Notes: generated from the sequence alone by a model not told the origin. 64,000 bases of DNA from Uloborus plumipes (GCA_038373865.1 JAXGGA010002022.1:62001-126000); one strand, 5' to 3'. Positions 59,201 to 62,261 are shown, numbered from the stretch's first letter. Translations and numbers: made by a program.

Positions 59201-60037
59201 AATGCTAGTTACCATTTTTTACACCCGGGCCCTTCATATGTGTATATACTTCCTCAAGAAAAGAAAAAAAAAACATCCTAGCTTGCAAATATTTAGAAAA
59301 ACTTATCAACATTTTCCAAGGATCAGTAATGATTTAGTGTTTGATTATGAAATATCACTTTTGTCATTTACTTGTATTTGTAAGTACAATAACCAAAGGA
59401 ATTTTTAAAACAATTTTGGAAATTCCATCAAGTGGATGAAGATTAGTTTAGTATAATGCAAGCAAAAATATCCATTCCAAAAAAAAAAAAAAAAACAGAA
59501 GGGGGGGGGGGCTGAAAATCCTATATATGTTTTTATATACATATTTAAATGTTTACATTAAATAAATTAAGTCTTAACTTCAAGTATAATTTTGTGCTTT
59601 TGATATTTGTTCAAAATATAAAATTGTACTAAAAATGTAGTTTTGGACAGTTTAGGACAGTTTTGGACACATGGGTTTTGGACAGGACGGTTTAAACCAT
59701 GGTTTAAACCGTGGTTTTTACCGTTCTGTCCAAAACCTTGCCAACCCTGCTTCTGGGCAGTTTCAGACACTTTCGGACAGTTTTAAACATTTTCGGATAG
59801 TTTTATAGTTTTGGACAGTAAAATCCACCTGTCCTGTCCAAAACCCAACCTTGCTTAGAAGGACAAATTATAAGCTGAATTATTACAAACAATACAACTT
59901 AAACATAGAGAACTATCAAAATTATGTACCTCTAACTCTTGATTTTTTTCTGTAAGCAAATTTTGTAAATTTTCAATTTCTTTCTGCAAAGAAGCATTTT
60001 CATCTTGAAGCAAAATAAAGTGTTCTTTTGAAGGAAG
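6811..60037 (-). CDS. Large coiled-coil protein gene, 21 chained exons, N-terminus missing
   Basis: Gene model on the minus strand: join of 59930-60037, 53146-53376, 50599-50676, 50020-50112, 44293-45624, 42605-42859, 36666-36906, 35558-35633, 33841-34520, 32619-32767, 30477-30567, 21853-26038, 20702-20808, 16966-17121, 16794-16853, 15840-16265, 15219-15385, 13126-13269, 11369-11458, 10761-10809 and 6811-6932. Every intron has a GT donor and AG acceptor, and the exon phases agree throughout. The total is 8841 bp: 2946 residues and a TAA stop. The first exon opens in phase 0 after an acceptor, so the start lies upstream. The protein is mostly Glu/Lys/Leu/Gln coiled coil with Ser-rich linkers and shows no signal peptide or membrane segment. 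Centrosomin/CDK5RAP2, pericentrin-like and Golgi scaffold proteins have this build, but I see neither the CM1 nor the PACT motif. The existence of the gene is well supported; the family is a guess (about 0.35 for the centrosomin group). Confidence 0.88.
6933..8291. other. Intron between exons 20 and 21, part without features
   Basis: AT-rich intron sequence with several A runs (7315-7329, 7501-7515, 8167-8183). I see no coding potential or transposon end here; the rest of this intron is the Helitron pair. Confidence 0.5.
8292..9095 (+). mobile_element. Non-autonomous Helitron, first of a tandem pair
   Basis: It starts with TC (TCTATATACATAAATG) after a host A and ends with CTAG. A strong palindrome GCCGGGTACCCGGC sits immediately before the end, the 3' hairpin plus CTRR signature of Helitrons. 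The internal phrase GGACCGATTTTAACC, preceded by GTATGTATGTCCGGGGTAAT, recurs in the next copy. It has no coding sequence. Confidence 0.82.
9096..10572 (+). mobile_element. Non-autonomous Helitron, second of the pair, interrupted by a hAT MITE
   Basis: This copy starts TCTATATACATAAATG directly after the CTAG of the first copy. It matches that copy over several hundred bases, then ends AACGCCGGGCACATCAGCTAG followed by T. The outermost flanks of the pair are A (8291) and T (10573), the host A^T site Helitrons use. Its middle is split by a hAT element at 9440-10291. The 3' ends of the two copies differ, so they are related but distinct subfamilies or a chimera. Confidence 0.82.
9440..10291. 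mobile_element. Non-autonomous hAT element inside the Helitron
   Basis: The ends are inverted repeats: CAGGGCTTTTTAAACT on the left and, read from the right, CAGGGCTTCTTAAACT. The direct duplication ATCTATGC (8 bp) flanks it at 9432-9439 and 10292-10299, the hAT hallmark. The interior (852 bp in total) has no transposase. The sequence GGGGTCGCGACCC near the right end is a further small palindrome. Confidence 0.9.
10761..10809 (-). CDS. Exon 20, 49 bp exon (phase 0 to 1)
   Basis: This 49 bp exon encodes 16 residues, QAQLVKEQMEKKISKK, continuing the helix of exon 19. The acceptor is CTTTTTTAG and the donor a consensus-like GTGAGT. The Helitron pair lies about 190 bp downstream of its donor. 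Confidence 0.7.
10978..11145. mobile_element. Small pogo/Tigger-like MITE
   Basis: Roughly 170 bp with inverted ends CAGTCGAGTCTTGATAGCTC and, from the right, AATCGAGTCTCGATAACTC, next to TA dinucleotides. Tc1/pogo-group MITEs have CAGT-type ends and a TA target. The right terminus has lost a base or two. Confidence 0.55.
11369..11458 (-). CDS. Exon 19, coiled coil (phase 0 to 0)
   Basis: This 90 bp exon encodes 30 residues, NQEKCDKILMLKNSMQKQEE then DFKVAMNKLQ, a coiled coil. The acceptor is a long T tract ending CAG and the donor GTTTGT. Confidence 0.75.
11459..13125. other. Intron 18-19 without recognised features
   Basis: AT-rich intron with a TTTA-type microsatellite at about 12355-12402 and a T run at 12693-12706. 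Open frames here are short and unrecognisable. Confidence 0.45.
13126..13269 (-). CDS. Exon 18 (phase 0 to 0)
   Basis: This 144 bp exon encodes 48 residues, including EVCLKEAYKLVNNFWIAPCP and ending SSEEWNLLIQQ. The FWIAPCPSSEEW stretch with two Trp residues is unlike the rest of the protein and may be a small conserved C-terminal element. The acceptor is TTTTAG and the donor GTAAGA. Confidence 0.8.
13270..15218. other. Intron 17-18 without recognised features
   Basis: AT-rich intron with a GAGGAGGGGGGAG segment near 14279-14293 and a C run at 14544-14554. I see no transposon ends or coding signal. The smaller introns at 15386-15839, 16266-16793 and 16854-16965 are likewise plain. Confidence 0.45.
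15219..15385 (-). CDS. Exon 17, coiled coil (phase 1 to 0)
   Basis: This 167 bp exon encodes about 55 residues, TEAFVGGDTLRAIGILQEYE followed by LLKREVQESLVGIKSVLSRT and ending YTSPRK. It has helical heptads with a second S-P-x-K-like motif at the end. The acceptor is CGTTATTAG. The donor GTAGGG is weaker than consensus, but its phase 0 matches exon 18. Confidence 0.78.
15840..16265 (-). CDS. Exon 16, acidic Ser-rich linker (phase 1 to 1)
   Basis: This 426 bp exon encodes 142 residues without coiled coil, beginning LSDHESLLSEETITLSRSGS. It contains SHYSSPDLGIESDPNHD, an acidic Ser-Pro motif, and ends basic with GRQPRKSMYTSIETSRRNS. The segment is probably disordered and phosphorylated. The SSPDLGIESD string resembles linkers I associate with centrosomin-type proteins, but I cannot verify that here. 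The acceptor is CATTTCAG and the donor GTAATT. Confidence 0.82.
16794..16853 (-). CDS. Exon 15, 60 bp candidate cassette exon (phase 1 to 1)
   Basis: A 60 bp open segment sits between acceptor ATATTAG and donor GTAGGT. Inclusion adds 20 residues (ALMITSLTLKHLIYDRDIS). Exons 14 and 16 also join in phase if it is skipped, so it may be alternatively spliced. Support is only the splice sites and open frame; the resulting junction DRDIS-DLSDHESLL reads naturally. Confidence 0.5.
16966..17121 (-). CDS. Exon 14 (phase 1 to 1)
   Basis: This 156 bp exon encodes 52 residues containing SISVPIESLVQKIFKENQAL and ending SVVKISSKQ. A helical LVQKIFKENQALL part is followed by a Ser-rich tail. The acceptor is AATTCTAG and the donor GTATAA. 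It is separated from exon 13 by the intron that contains the foldback element. Confidence 0.78.
17122..17889. other. Intron sequence left of the foldback
   Basis: Between exon 14 and the foldback there is AT-rich sequence with no coding signal. The motif ACTTTTAAAGGTATTTTT is followed by a similar ACTTTTAAAGATATTTTA about 50 bases on, a minor local duplication near 17437-17490. Confidence 0.35.
17890..20257. mobile_element. 2.37 kb foldback element with 1.14 kb arms
   Basis: The left arm (17890-19034) is repeated in reverse complement at 19126-20257, leaving only about 91 bp of unique centre. Both ends read TTAAGAGCCGTTTTTTTTAA inward, followed by GAATCAGGCAGTC. The arms match along their whole length with scattered substitutions, for example CAGGCGACG at about 18770 against CGTCGCCTG at about 19370. 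TTAA at both ends may be target duplication or part of the repeat. There is no transposase gene. It sits in the intron between exons 13 and 14. Confidence 0.9.
20702..20808 (-). CDS. Exon 13 (phase 2 to 1)
   Basis: This 107 bp exon encodes about 36 residues, WSKMTLNLSQKLDHVESIIK then SLDSEYLHMKELTLE, a helical segment. The frame comes from the phase-2 end of the giant exon; the other frame, which has a longer raw open reading, does not connect. The acceptor is TTTTCAG and the donor GTATGA. Confidence 0.78.
21212..21507. mobile_element. MITE with 10 bp target duplication, copy 1
   Basis: A 296 bp element flanked by the direct repeat GATCAGCTTA (21202-21211 and 21508-21517). The ends are inverted: CACTATATAGACAAGCTGAC on the left; the right end read inward gives CCACTATATAAATAAG. 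Inner blocks ATCAAGCTTA and CACCACTTTGGA also mirror. Duplications of 9 to 11 bp are typical of Mutator-like elements, so this is a candidate MULE-derived MITE. The second copy is at 57652-57908. Confidence 0.78.
21853..26038 (-). CDS. Exon 12, giant 4.2 kb coiled-coil exon (phase 1 to 2)
   Basis: This 4186 bp exon encodes about 1395 residues, nearly half the known protein. It opens ISKKGTPYVCEKCSIVELLL, with a C-x2-C pair in a non-coiled head. Over a thousand residues of almost continuous coiled coil follow, rich in E, K, L, N and Q. A break near residue 1100 has the Ser/Thr/Asp-rich segment STYDMPSDESLISPERQVRD. Another coiled coil follows (SMAAKRIEILEQEKNDLRES), and the exon ends in a less ordered Ser/Asn-rich part finishing SKKVRKCDALSNE. 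The acceptor is CTTTCAG and the donor GTAAGT. The whole exon has no internal stop. A single exon this long in a gene otherwise made of exons mostly 50 to 700 bp is notable. Confidence 0.95.
26039..27489. other. Intron 11-12, left part, with a possible small G-rich repeat
   Basis: This is mostly AT-rich. Between about 26751 and 26917 lies a segment beginning CAGGGCCGTCATTT and ending AAATGACAGGCC, with two long G runs (26773-26790 and 26879-26890). The ends are imperfect inverted repeats, so a small MITE is possible, but I found no clear target duplication. Confidence 0.4.
27490..30330. mobile_element. 2.8 kb non-autonomous hAT element
   Basis: The left end is CAGGGCTTTCGCTAGC; the right end read inward is CAGGGCCGTCGGCAAGG. 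It is flanked by the 8 bp direct repeat CCTCCATA (27482-27489 and 30331-30338). An 18-20 base G tract follows the left end, with a matching C tract near the right. A hairpin TTTCGCGGCCCCAA / TTGGGGCCGCGGAAA lies at about 30074-30127. No hAT transposase (RW...D, hATC) is visible; several G-rich pieces inside (28391, 29251) may be nested insertions. Confidence 0.82.
30477..30567 (-). CDS. Exon 11, short helix (phase 0 to 1)
   Basis: This 91 bp exon encodes 30 residues, DSETVRDIADELNGLLTSVN then ETLGRLTLIK, an amphipathic helix. The acceptor is TTTTTTTAG and the donor a consensus GTAAGT. It sits directly beside the right end of the hAT element at 27490-30330. Confidence 0.78.
30990..32230 (-). 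mobile_element. RNase-H-bearing LINE, 3' fragment
   Basis: Only the C-terminal part of a non-LTR retrotransposon ORF2 is present: connection region, RNase H and terminal zinc knuckle, followed by a short 3' UTR. The UTR ends in a TTCATTCATTCAA-like tail near 30990-31005. The RNase H domain after the reverse transcriptase points to the I/R1/LOA group of LINEs, unlike the CR1-type copy at 5-6 kb. The 5' limit near 32230 is where the protein similarity fades. Confidence 0.8.
31070..32205 (-). pseudogene. LINE RNase H / zinc-knuckle remnant, frameshifted
   Basis: RNase H landmarks are YTNGSK, FQAEIFAI (Glu), ICSDNQAAL (Asp) and WVHSGVEGNEMADHLARKG (Asp). The first motif should read YTDGSK: the catalytic Asp is Asn here (codon at 31876-31878), so the enzyme would be dead. 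Near 31300 the frame shifts by one base, and the sequence then resumes as GLLTARCTLKRHL and the knuckle CRGCLVHEETATHILCDC (C-x2-C-x7-H-x4-C). Two independent defects mark it as a pseudogene. Confidence 0.85.
32619..32767 (-). CDS. Exon 10, coiled coil (phase 1 to 0)
   Basis: This 149 bp exon encodes about 49 residues, SASKRLFSKELSSKRDYKLE then KHLSLLTEKLSKF and QLEKMKDIETE. It is a short coiled coil with a basic start. The acceptor is CAACTAG and the donor GTACGT. Confidence 0.78.
32768..33840. other. Intron 9-10 without recognised features
   Basis: AT-rich with A runs (32893-32910 and 33740-33755). No coding or transposon-end signal seen. The intron between exons 7 and 8 (35634-36665) is also plain. 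Confidence 0.4.
33841..34520 (-). CDS. Exon 9, basic Ser-Pro rich non-coiled exon (phase 2 to 1)
   Basis: This 680 bp exon encodes about 227 residues that are not coiled coil. It starts YQHLDLSAFNLSKLDSMEEG and has a central Trp/Tyr/His-rich part (GHPWYGHYMSSDSDIWSEPD). It ends in a basic region with SPRKLRFKDKR and SWSRRRRSS. The SPRK motif matches the S-P-x-K consensus of cyclin-dependent kinases. It could be a docking or regulatory segment between coiled coils. The acceptor is GCTTTTCAG and the donor GTAAAT. Confidence 0.85.
35016..35273. mobile_element. MITE with a duplicated right terminus
   Basis: The left end ATTGAAGGGGCAAGTGGATA continues AAGGTGATATGTGAC. Its reverse complement occurs twice, at 35146-35183 and again at 35238-35273. 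The result is a 258 bp element with an internal, slightly diverged second right end. A poly-T tract (35099-35118) sits in the middle. No coding capacity. Confidence 0.7.
35558..35633 (-). CDS. Exon 8, small exon (phase 1 to 2)
   Basis: This 76 bp exon encodes about 25 residues, CEGSKVFGSEVSVCRDDISM followed by SDTK. The acceptor is TTTTTACAG. The donor, AG|GTTTGA, is weaker than the others, so the exact 3' edge is less certain, but the phase it gives (2) is what exon 9 needs. Confidence 0.62.
36666..36906 (-). CDS. Exon 7 (phase 0 to 1)
   Basis: This 241 bp exon encodes about 80 residues beginning GNTNEKKDLCERLALSCSVN. It includes MKHLHNLEGFMEDLLHNRNL and ends LSQVLSDHLS. It is helical with short amphipathic stretches. 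The layout of a short FMEDLL motif followed by DESLKLSQVLSDHL recalls the middle of centrosomin-type proteins, but that is memory of general style, not an alignment. The acceptor is TGATTTCAG and the donor a consensus GTAAGT. Confidence 0.82.
37377..37848 (+). mobile_element. Helitron 5' segment, first (truncated) copy
   Basis: It begins TCTATATATATAAAAG after A at 37376 and continues GTTAGTTACACTACTTATAA and CTCAAGAACGGCTGTACCGA, a widespread arthropod Helitron start. It is about 97 percent identical to the second copy for some 365 bases, then continues uniquely (from about 37742) and stops without the CTAG end, directly abutting the next TC start. Confidence 0.78.
37857..39074 (+). mobile_element. 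Intact Tc1/mariner-type transposon (1218 bp)
   Basis: The terminal inverted repeats are perfect for 27 bp, starting CACTGAAGTGACAAAAGTCA and ending TGGGATA. The element is flanked by the TA duplication at 37855-37856 and 39075-39076. It has one uninterrupted transposase gene and short UTRs of about 140 and 30 bases. Perfect ends and an open gene indicate recent insertion. It lies inside the Helitron start, so it is younger than that copy. Confidence 0.95.
38000..39043 (+). CDS. Tc1-like transposase, DD36E
   Basis: A 347-residue protein, the usual Tc1 family length, that cuts and pastes its own element at TA sites. The N-terminal half (about 1-110) holds two helix-turn-helix DNA-binding units, with ISEIVREFNIPRSTVSRVCR as the first recognition region. 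A GRPR-like hook, GQRSGRPP (57-64), lies between them. The catalytic domain has Asp156 in AWSDESRF, Asp247 in GIFMDDNAPCH and Glu284 in DMNPIEHLWD. There are 36 residues between Asp247 and Glu284, two more than the Tc1 standard DD34E, placing it near the DD36E (Intruder-type) group. I start at the ATG at 38000; the codon before it is GTG. No stops or frameshifts are seen, so it may be active. Confidence 0.93.
   Translation: MMTARRELTDFERGMLVGARRMGHAISEIVREFNIPRSTVSRVCREYEISGITSHHGQRSGRPPALKDRDRRRLQRVVNSNRQATLRQITVEINVGRTMDVSARTVRRSLDFLGYSSRRPTRVPLLTERHRLKRLSWAREHIGWSLDEWKTVAWSDESRFQLVRADGRVRVWRRPHEAMDPNCQQGTVQAGGGSVMVWAVFSWHGLGPLVRLDRTLTGNAYVQLLGDHLQPFMDFMYPNNDGIFMDDNAPCHRATTVRNWFEENSGQFQRMIWPPRSPDMNPIEHLWDTIERSVRAQNPAPSTLSQLWTSIETAWLNIPAEDFQRLVESMPRRVVALHRAKGGPTRY
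39445..39715 (+). pseudogene. Helitron helicase C-terminal remnant, frameshifted
   Basis: The translation reads LYPRIPIIPTDIPFEFKRLQ and then FPIRLAFVMIFNKSQGQSLK, the Pif1-like helicase motif V region of Helitron RepHel proteins. At about 39571-39574, inside a T run, an extra base shifts the frame. The downstream frame then gives FSHGQLYVACLRVGRPS, helicase motif VI. All of the Rep nuclease and most of the helicase are missing, so the fragment cannot act. Confidence 0.82.
40086..41812. mobile_element. 1.7 kb non-coding element with inverted ends
   Basis: The left end CAGGGTTCATACTC and the right end read inward, CAGGGTTTGTACGCTCC, are imperfect inverted repeats. TTAAA precedes the left end (40081-40085) and follows the right end (41813-41817). 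That could be a 5 bp duplication, or a TTAA target with a shared A. No transposase is seen. It contains the direct repeat at 40225-40745. Confidence 0.5.
40225..40745 (+). repeat. Two direct repeats of about 269 bp
   Basis: The block with ACTGCTTCTTGAATATT, then AAATAAAATTCAAAT, a G-rich patch (GGGAGGGAGAGGGGGGTAA) and GATTGAAAATTAG occurs at 40225-40490 and again, diverged, at 40494-40745. The start-to-start distance is 269 bases. Confidence 0.75.
41818..42604. other. Intron sequence between element and exon 6
   Basis: AT-rich, with a long A run at about 41987-42015. No recognised feature. Confidence 0.35.
42605..42859 (-). CDS. Exon 6, coiled coil (phase 0 to 0)
   Basis: This 255 bp exon encodes 85 residues, starting VTSIVKPISTQTLTLEDQLM and containing EEVLMLLLTIEEREKEISKL, a strong coiled coil. 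The acceptor is ACGTTTAG and the donor GTATGT. It lies 1.4 kb from the repeat exon and 5.7 kb from the next exon; that long intron holds the Helitron and Tc1-like insertions. Confidence 0.82.
43237..43491. mobile_element. 255 bp TA-flanked MITE
   Basis: About 37 bp near-perfect inverted ends: TCGCACGCCTAGAAGAATAC then TGTCACAACTCAAAA on the left, mirrored at 43455-43491. TA dinucleotides flank both sides. The interior is non-coding. This is Tc1/mariner-type MITE architecture. Confidence 0.82.
43492..44292. other. Intron 5-6, right part
   Basis: AT-rich, with one imperfect hairpin GGCAAAAAGGTTTGA / TCGAATCTTTTTGCC at about 44047-44083. No coding signal. Confidence 0.35.
44293..45624 (-). CDS. 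Exon 5, Ser/Thr-rich tandem-repeat exon (phase 0 to 0)
   Basis: This 1332 bp exon encodes 444 residues. It begins ELKDFTGEIGVSSEKGS and carries seven tandem copies of a roughly 45-residue Ser-rich unit with the recurring core SFSVHQLEN. It closes with about 60 residues of coiled coil (ENEHLKSEVKLKSEVIEELN through ISDERKK-like sequence). The acceptor follows ATTATTGCAG and the donor is GTAATT. The repeat part is low in heptad signal and probably disordered; the repeated SxKSFSxHQLEN core could be a short linear binding motif presented seven times. I recognise no named domain. Confidence 0.85.
44587..45522 (-). repeat. Coding minisatellite: seven ~135 bp units (45 residues each)
   Basis: Seven in-frame units of 44, 45, 45, 45, 45, 45 and 43 residues lie head to tail. 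The best-conserved core is SNSAISSAKSFSVHQLEN. A variable middle (for example MLPSIETENATTSKDN) and a His/Ser end (FDLSHHS) complete the unit. Units 2 to 4 are nearly identical, while units 5 and 7 have drifted most. No unit contains a frameshift or stop, so the array is under coding constraint. Confidence 0.93.
46270..46301. repeat. TA microsatellite
   Basis: Sixteen uninterrupted TA units in the intron between exons 4 and 5. Confidence 0.95.
47000..47087. repeat. TG/TA microsatellite with palindromic ends
   Basis: GTGTGTGTGTGTGTATAATT followed by long TA runs, ending TAGTATATACACACC. The mirrored TG and CA edges make the whole block able to fold back. Confidence 0.85.
47222..47262. repeat. 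TA microsatellite
   Basis: About 20 TA units directly left of the pogo-like MITE, possibly its target site. Confidence 0.93.
47267..47441. mobile_element. 175 bp pogo/Tigger-like MITE
   Basis: The left end CTGTCGGCCTTGCTTAA and the right end read inward, CTGTCGTCCCTGCTTAA, are inverted, each bordered by TA (47265-47266 and 47442-47443). The interior is AT-rich and non-coding. It inserted beside a TA microsatellite. Confidence 0.78.
47450..50019. other. Intron 4-5, right part, without genes
   Basis: AT-rich, with a G run at 49018-49030 and a G-T run at 49111-49119. Raw open frames in this part are short and give no recognisable protein. Confidence 0.4.
50020..50112 (-). CDS. Exon 4, basic linker (phase 0 to 0)
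   Basis: This 93 bp exon encodes 31 residues, including SGQLKRHRSDLYVPLSNMQ. A KRHRSD cluster makes it basic, and the RHRS serine fits a basophilic kinase site. The acceptor is ATTTTAG and the donor GTAAGA. It is also frame-neutral if skipped. Confidence 0.7.
50599..50676 (-). CDS. Exon 3, short acidic exon (phase 0 to 0)
   Basis: This 78 bp exon encodes 26 residues, MLTVPLKEFLNDSEDKENKA and then TNSENM. It is acidic and probably a flexible linker. The acceptor is TTTTTTCTAG and the donor GTAAAT. It is a symmetric phase 0-0 exon, so skipping it would keep the frame. Confidence 0.65.
50677..53145. other. Intron 2-3, mostly featureless
   Basis: AT-rich intron. At about 51906 the sequence CAGAGTTTCCCAAAGTTTGG then TCCACGGACCCC looks like a single hAT-type end, but no matching right end or duplication was found. 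The intron 50113-50598 is plain apart from a G run at 50388-50400. Confidence 0.4.
53146..53376 (-). CDS. Exon 2, coiled coil (phase 0 to 0)
   Basis: This 231 bp exon encodes 77 residues, opening EAAHQIEELSSQNIYLEEKV and ending NAAIKSFKSSLCE. The first half is coiled coil; the second half is a mixed helical segment with a QKIRPVVQSAVESAKNN stretch. The donor is a consensus GTAAGT. The acceptor is preceded by a T-rich tract ending TAAG. Confidence 0.8.
53377..55683. other. Intron 1-2, G/C-tract-rich part
   Basis: This stretch has several homopolymer blocks (C at 53515-53530, G at 53917-53933, C at 54166-54181, G at 54684-54706) and more GC than its surroundings at 53560-53720 and 54880-55130. 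A hairpin TTTCCCGATCCCCG / CGCGGATCGGGAAAA occurs at about 55018-55070. It probably consists of degraded transposons; no gene was recognised. Confidence 0.4.
55685..55750 (+). repeat. Solo end of the hAT family also seen at 58405-59749
   Basis: CAGAGTTGGCAAAGTTTTGG, then a block with GGTAAAAACC and GGTTTAAACCGTCCTG, matches in inverted orientation the right end of the element at 59685-59749. I could not find the other end of this copy. Confidence 0.6.
56587..57035 (+). repeat. Dispersed repeat, copy 1 (GACCGAGCTCCGCTCGAGG head)
   Basis: It begins near GCGGGTGACCGAGCTCCGCT and ends with a block CCCAGACCCCCAAGTTTACC to GACTTGGCAACCATTCCTCG. The same tail recurs at 58209-58300. It is non-coding here; the head hairpin CCGAGC/GCTCGG type is common in arthropod retroelement fragments. 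Confidence 0.65.
57200..57651 (-). mobile_element. Candidate tRNA-derived SINE
   Basis: On the minus strand the 5' head GGCCGCGGTAGTCCAATCGG followed by TAAGTCGTCGGACTCGTAAC resembles a tRNA. TAGTCCAATCGG fits the pol III A box (about 57632-57643). GGGTCGATC (about 57592-57600) is a decayed B box at tRNA spacing. The body has GTGCTGGGCCAAGGG (about 57473-57487) and GGCGCCGAAGGCGC-like palindromes. The 3' limit near 57200 is a guess. It is not a functional tRNA, since the acceptor stem has no 3' partner. Confidence 0.5.
57652..57908. mobile_element. MITE with 11 bp target duplication, copy 2
   Basis: The same family as 21212-21507. Left end: CCCTATATAGACGAGCCGAC GCATCAAG. Right end read inward: CCGCTATATAGACAGGCCGA CGCATCAAGCTTAAG. 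The direct repeat CTACCGCGGCC flanks it at 57641-57651 and 57909-57919. It inserted at the 5' end of the SINE. Confidence 0.8.
58405..59749. mobile_element. 1.35 kb non-autonomous hAT element
   Basis: The left end is CAGGGTTGGGGTTTTGGAC; the right end read inward is CAGGGTTGGCAAGGTTTTGG. The 8 bp direct repeat CTTCTGGG lies at 58397-58404 and 59750-59757. Near the left end, several short TGTCCAAAA or TGTCTTAAA units repeat every 10-20 bases, the subterminal motif clusters hAT transposases bind. Near the right end is a perfect 22 bp palindrome built from GGTTTAAACC around ATGG/CCAT. No transposase gene. Confidence 0.85.
59758..59858 (-). repeat. Inverted relict end of the same hAT family
   Basis: This segment contains TTTTGGACAGTAAAATCCAC then CTGTCCTGTCCAAAACCCAA, which is the reverse complement of 58408-58500 with changes. 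It lies outside the target duplication of the intact element, so it belongs to a separate, older copy. Confidence 0.65.
59930..60037 (-). CDS. Exon 1 of the visible gene model (phase 0 to 0)
   Basis: This 108 bp exon encodes 36 residues beginning LPSKEHFILLQDENASLQ and ending NQELE, a clear heptad-type coiled coil. The acceptor is a TTTTTCAG tract and the donor is GTACAT. Because it starts in phase 0 right after an acceptor, at least one more exon must precede it. The nearest downstream exon is 6.5 kb away, past a cluster of transposons. Confidence 0.75.
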
Positions 60038-61082
60038 CTGAAAAACAATTTTTTTCTACATTAACTGCTTGCCTGATTATCCCGAGTTATCTCGGGCTCA
60101 TATGAGTTGCAGGTAATTATTATCCTGAGAAAACTCGGGTGAAACTAATTGATTCTTCTCATATAAATAATTAAAAATTCAACTTGAAACCTACATATTT
60201 TATTTGTATTGCTTCATTTTCTTGTATTTCAAACTTAAATTTAAACAAAAAATGCTGTTTTTTTTTCTGCAATTTTTTCCAAAAAAAAATTCGTAAGGGA
60301 AGTGGTTAAAGACAAGGTTAAATAACTTTTAACCAATGCTAAAAAAAGACCTTGTCAGAGCTTGTTAAGAAAAATCACATCAAGATCTCAGATAGTTTTA
60401 AAAAGTTTATCCCTTAATTATTATGGATCATCAAATTACCTAAATACAAAACCAACTATTAAATAATCTTTCAATAATTTTGCTGAAAACAATATGATTA
60501 AGAAATAAAATGATACACCTATAATAAGTGATAGTATTAAATTATTTCAACGCATAACTTATCTGTTAAAACAAAGAGTTTCAGGCGTTGACTCCCAATT
60601 CCCTTCGCTACGTCTTGGTTAAAACTTTTAAATCAAAGCTAATGACCTATTTTTTAGTTGAATTCTTTTCTCCTTTATTCTATAATAGTATTTACCAAAG
60701 AAGCCTTTTCTTGAGAGAGAGAGAGAGTAGGTTCAATGATGAAATGAATATTCTCAGTAAAAAAAAACTTTAAAGTAAAAATTAGTGAAAAGTTGGGAAA
60801 ATCTTCAGTAATAAAGATATTTGCCACTTTGGCAAAAAGGTTTTTCCACCTACAGCGAAAACGCGCCAACCCTATTAAAATAATTTACAAAGTTAAGAAT
60901 ATTTGCTAAATGAACCAATGTTTTACTTTCATATTCAATTGCTTCCAAATGTAATTGCATAGCTGCCTCTTACATTGAAAGATGAAAATTAAAGAAAATT
61001 ATGAGTAAAATTAGGGTCCAGTAAGACTTGGGGTGAATTTAACTACAAACATTAAAGTGTAAAAGGGATTTTGAAAATATAA
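60038..61082. other. Upstream sequence without recognised exons
   Basis: AT-rich. Small hairpins such as CCCGAGTTATCTCGGG (60078-60093) occur. A GA run lies at 60713-60727. I could not find a convincing exon to precede exon 1 here. Confidence 0.4.
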
Positions 61083-61087
61083 GTAAC

Positions 61088-62095
61088 AGGCGGCACCCGC
61101 ACGGCTTTGCCCGTGGTATAAAATTAAAGGGTCATTTGATAATAAATTGATATCGCAGAAAGAATACTCCATTTTAGTTATAATCCAATTGTGATTCCTT
61201 AAAAGTATGATATAAAAATAAGCCAAAAGAGAAAATAAGAACAATTTTGTTGCTTACAAAAACCAATAGAAATCTTACCAAAGTTTAAAAGAAGAAGGAA
61301 ATTTTCTTTCCTGTCTTTAAAAACAAAACAATATTTTTCGAAATGAAGCATTTTAGAAAGAACATTGCAATACCGCAATTTATACAATATTTTTATAATT
61401 TACTGAGTTTTAATTCCTTAAAAACTGAAAAAAGGAAAGCAGACGATTTTTTTTACAACAGTTAAAATAATTCATTTAACTAATTTTAATAAGGCTTGGA
61501 GTTAGGATTACTACAAAAACAAATACATTTTAAAAATTATTAAGGGAAAAAGAACAAAACAAATAAAGGAAATAAAAACGTAACCATTGTAACAACATGA
61601 AAATTTGATTTCCGTTGATCAAATAATTCATTTCATCTTTATTTTCAAATTGTATTCTCAAGCTTAACCATTTTAGAATCGTTTGGCTTGCTTTGCCCAA
61701 GGTAAGCCTTGAATTTCTGGGATTCTAAAAACAATTATTACAGCTCTTCTAATGCTCGTAGAAGCTTCAAACTGACATCATTTTTAGCAGAAAATTTCGA
61801 AGCAAGCTTTCGAATGACATAAGACTTAAAATGTGCATGAAATATTTCTTCCCCATTTTATCGAATTTGTATGAAAAATGAGCTAAGAATTAAAAGAGAA
61901 AAAGAACAAAATAGAATTTTTGAAAAAATTCTTGATAGTGCATAACCCCATGCTACAAACTAATTTTGTGCCAAATTTTATGAGAATTGACCGAATGGTT
62001 TCGGCGCTACGCGTGTAACAGACAGAAAGAAAGAAAGAAGGAAGGAAAGAACGAAAGACAGACCCACCTTCAGCTTTATTATTAGAATGGGTAAT
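61088..62095 (+). repeat. RTE-like non-autonomous repeat
   Basis: It starts near GGCGGCACCCGCACGGCTTTGC and ends with CCGAATGGTTTCGGCGCTAC and GTGTAACAGACAGAAAG, then a GAAA/GAAG run (62020-62055) and CTTTATTATTAGAATGGG. Heads and tails of this style are common in RTE-derived arthropod repeats; that attribution is from memory. No open reading frame of a reverse transcriptase is present. Confidence 0.5.
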
Positions 62096-62261
62096 GTGGG
62101 TCCTGATATTTAGTTTTCGGAAATCTGGCAGAACCCACAATTTAACAAGAAGTTCTGTCAAGAACTAAACGAGCCTACTTTCCCCTACATCGACATTGGC
62201 ATTCTCGCATCTGATCATTATTCTCTTGATTATCTGAGACTGAAAATTATGTCAAACATAC

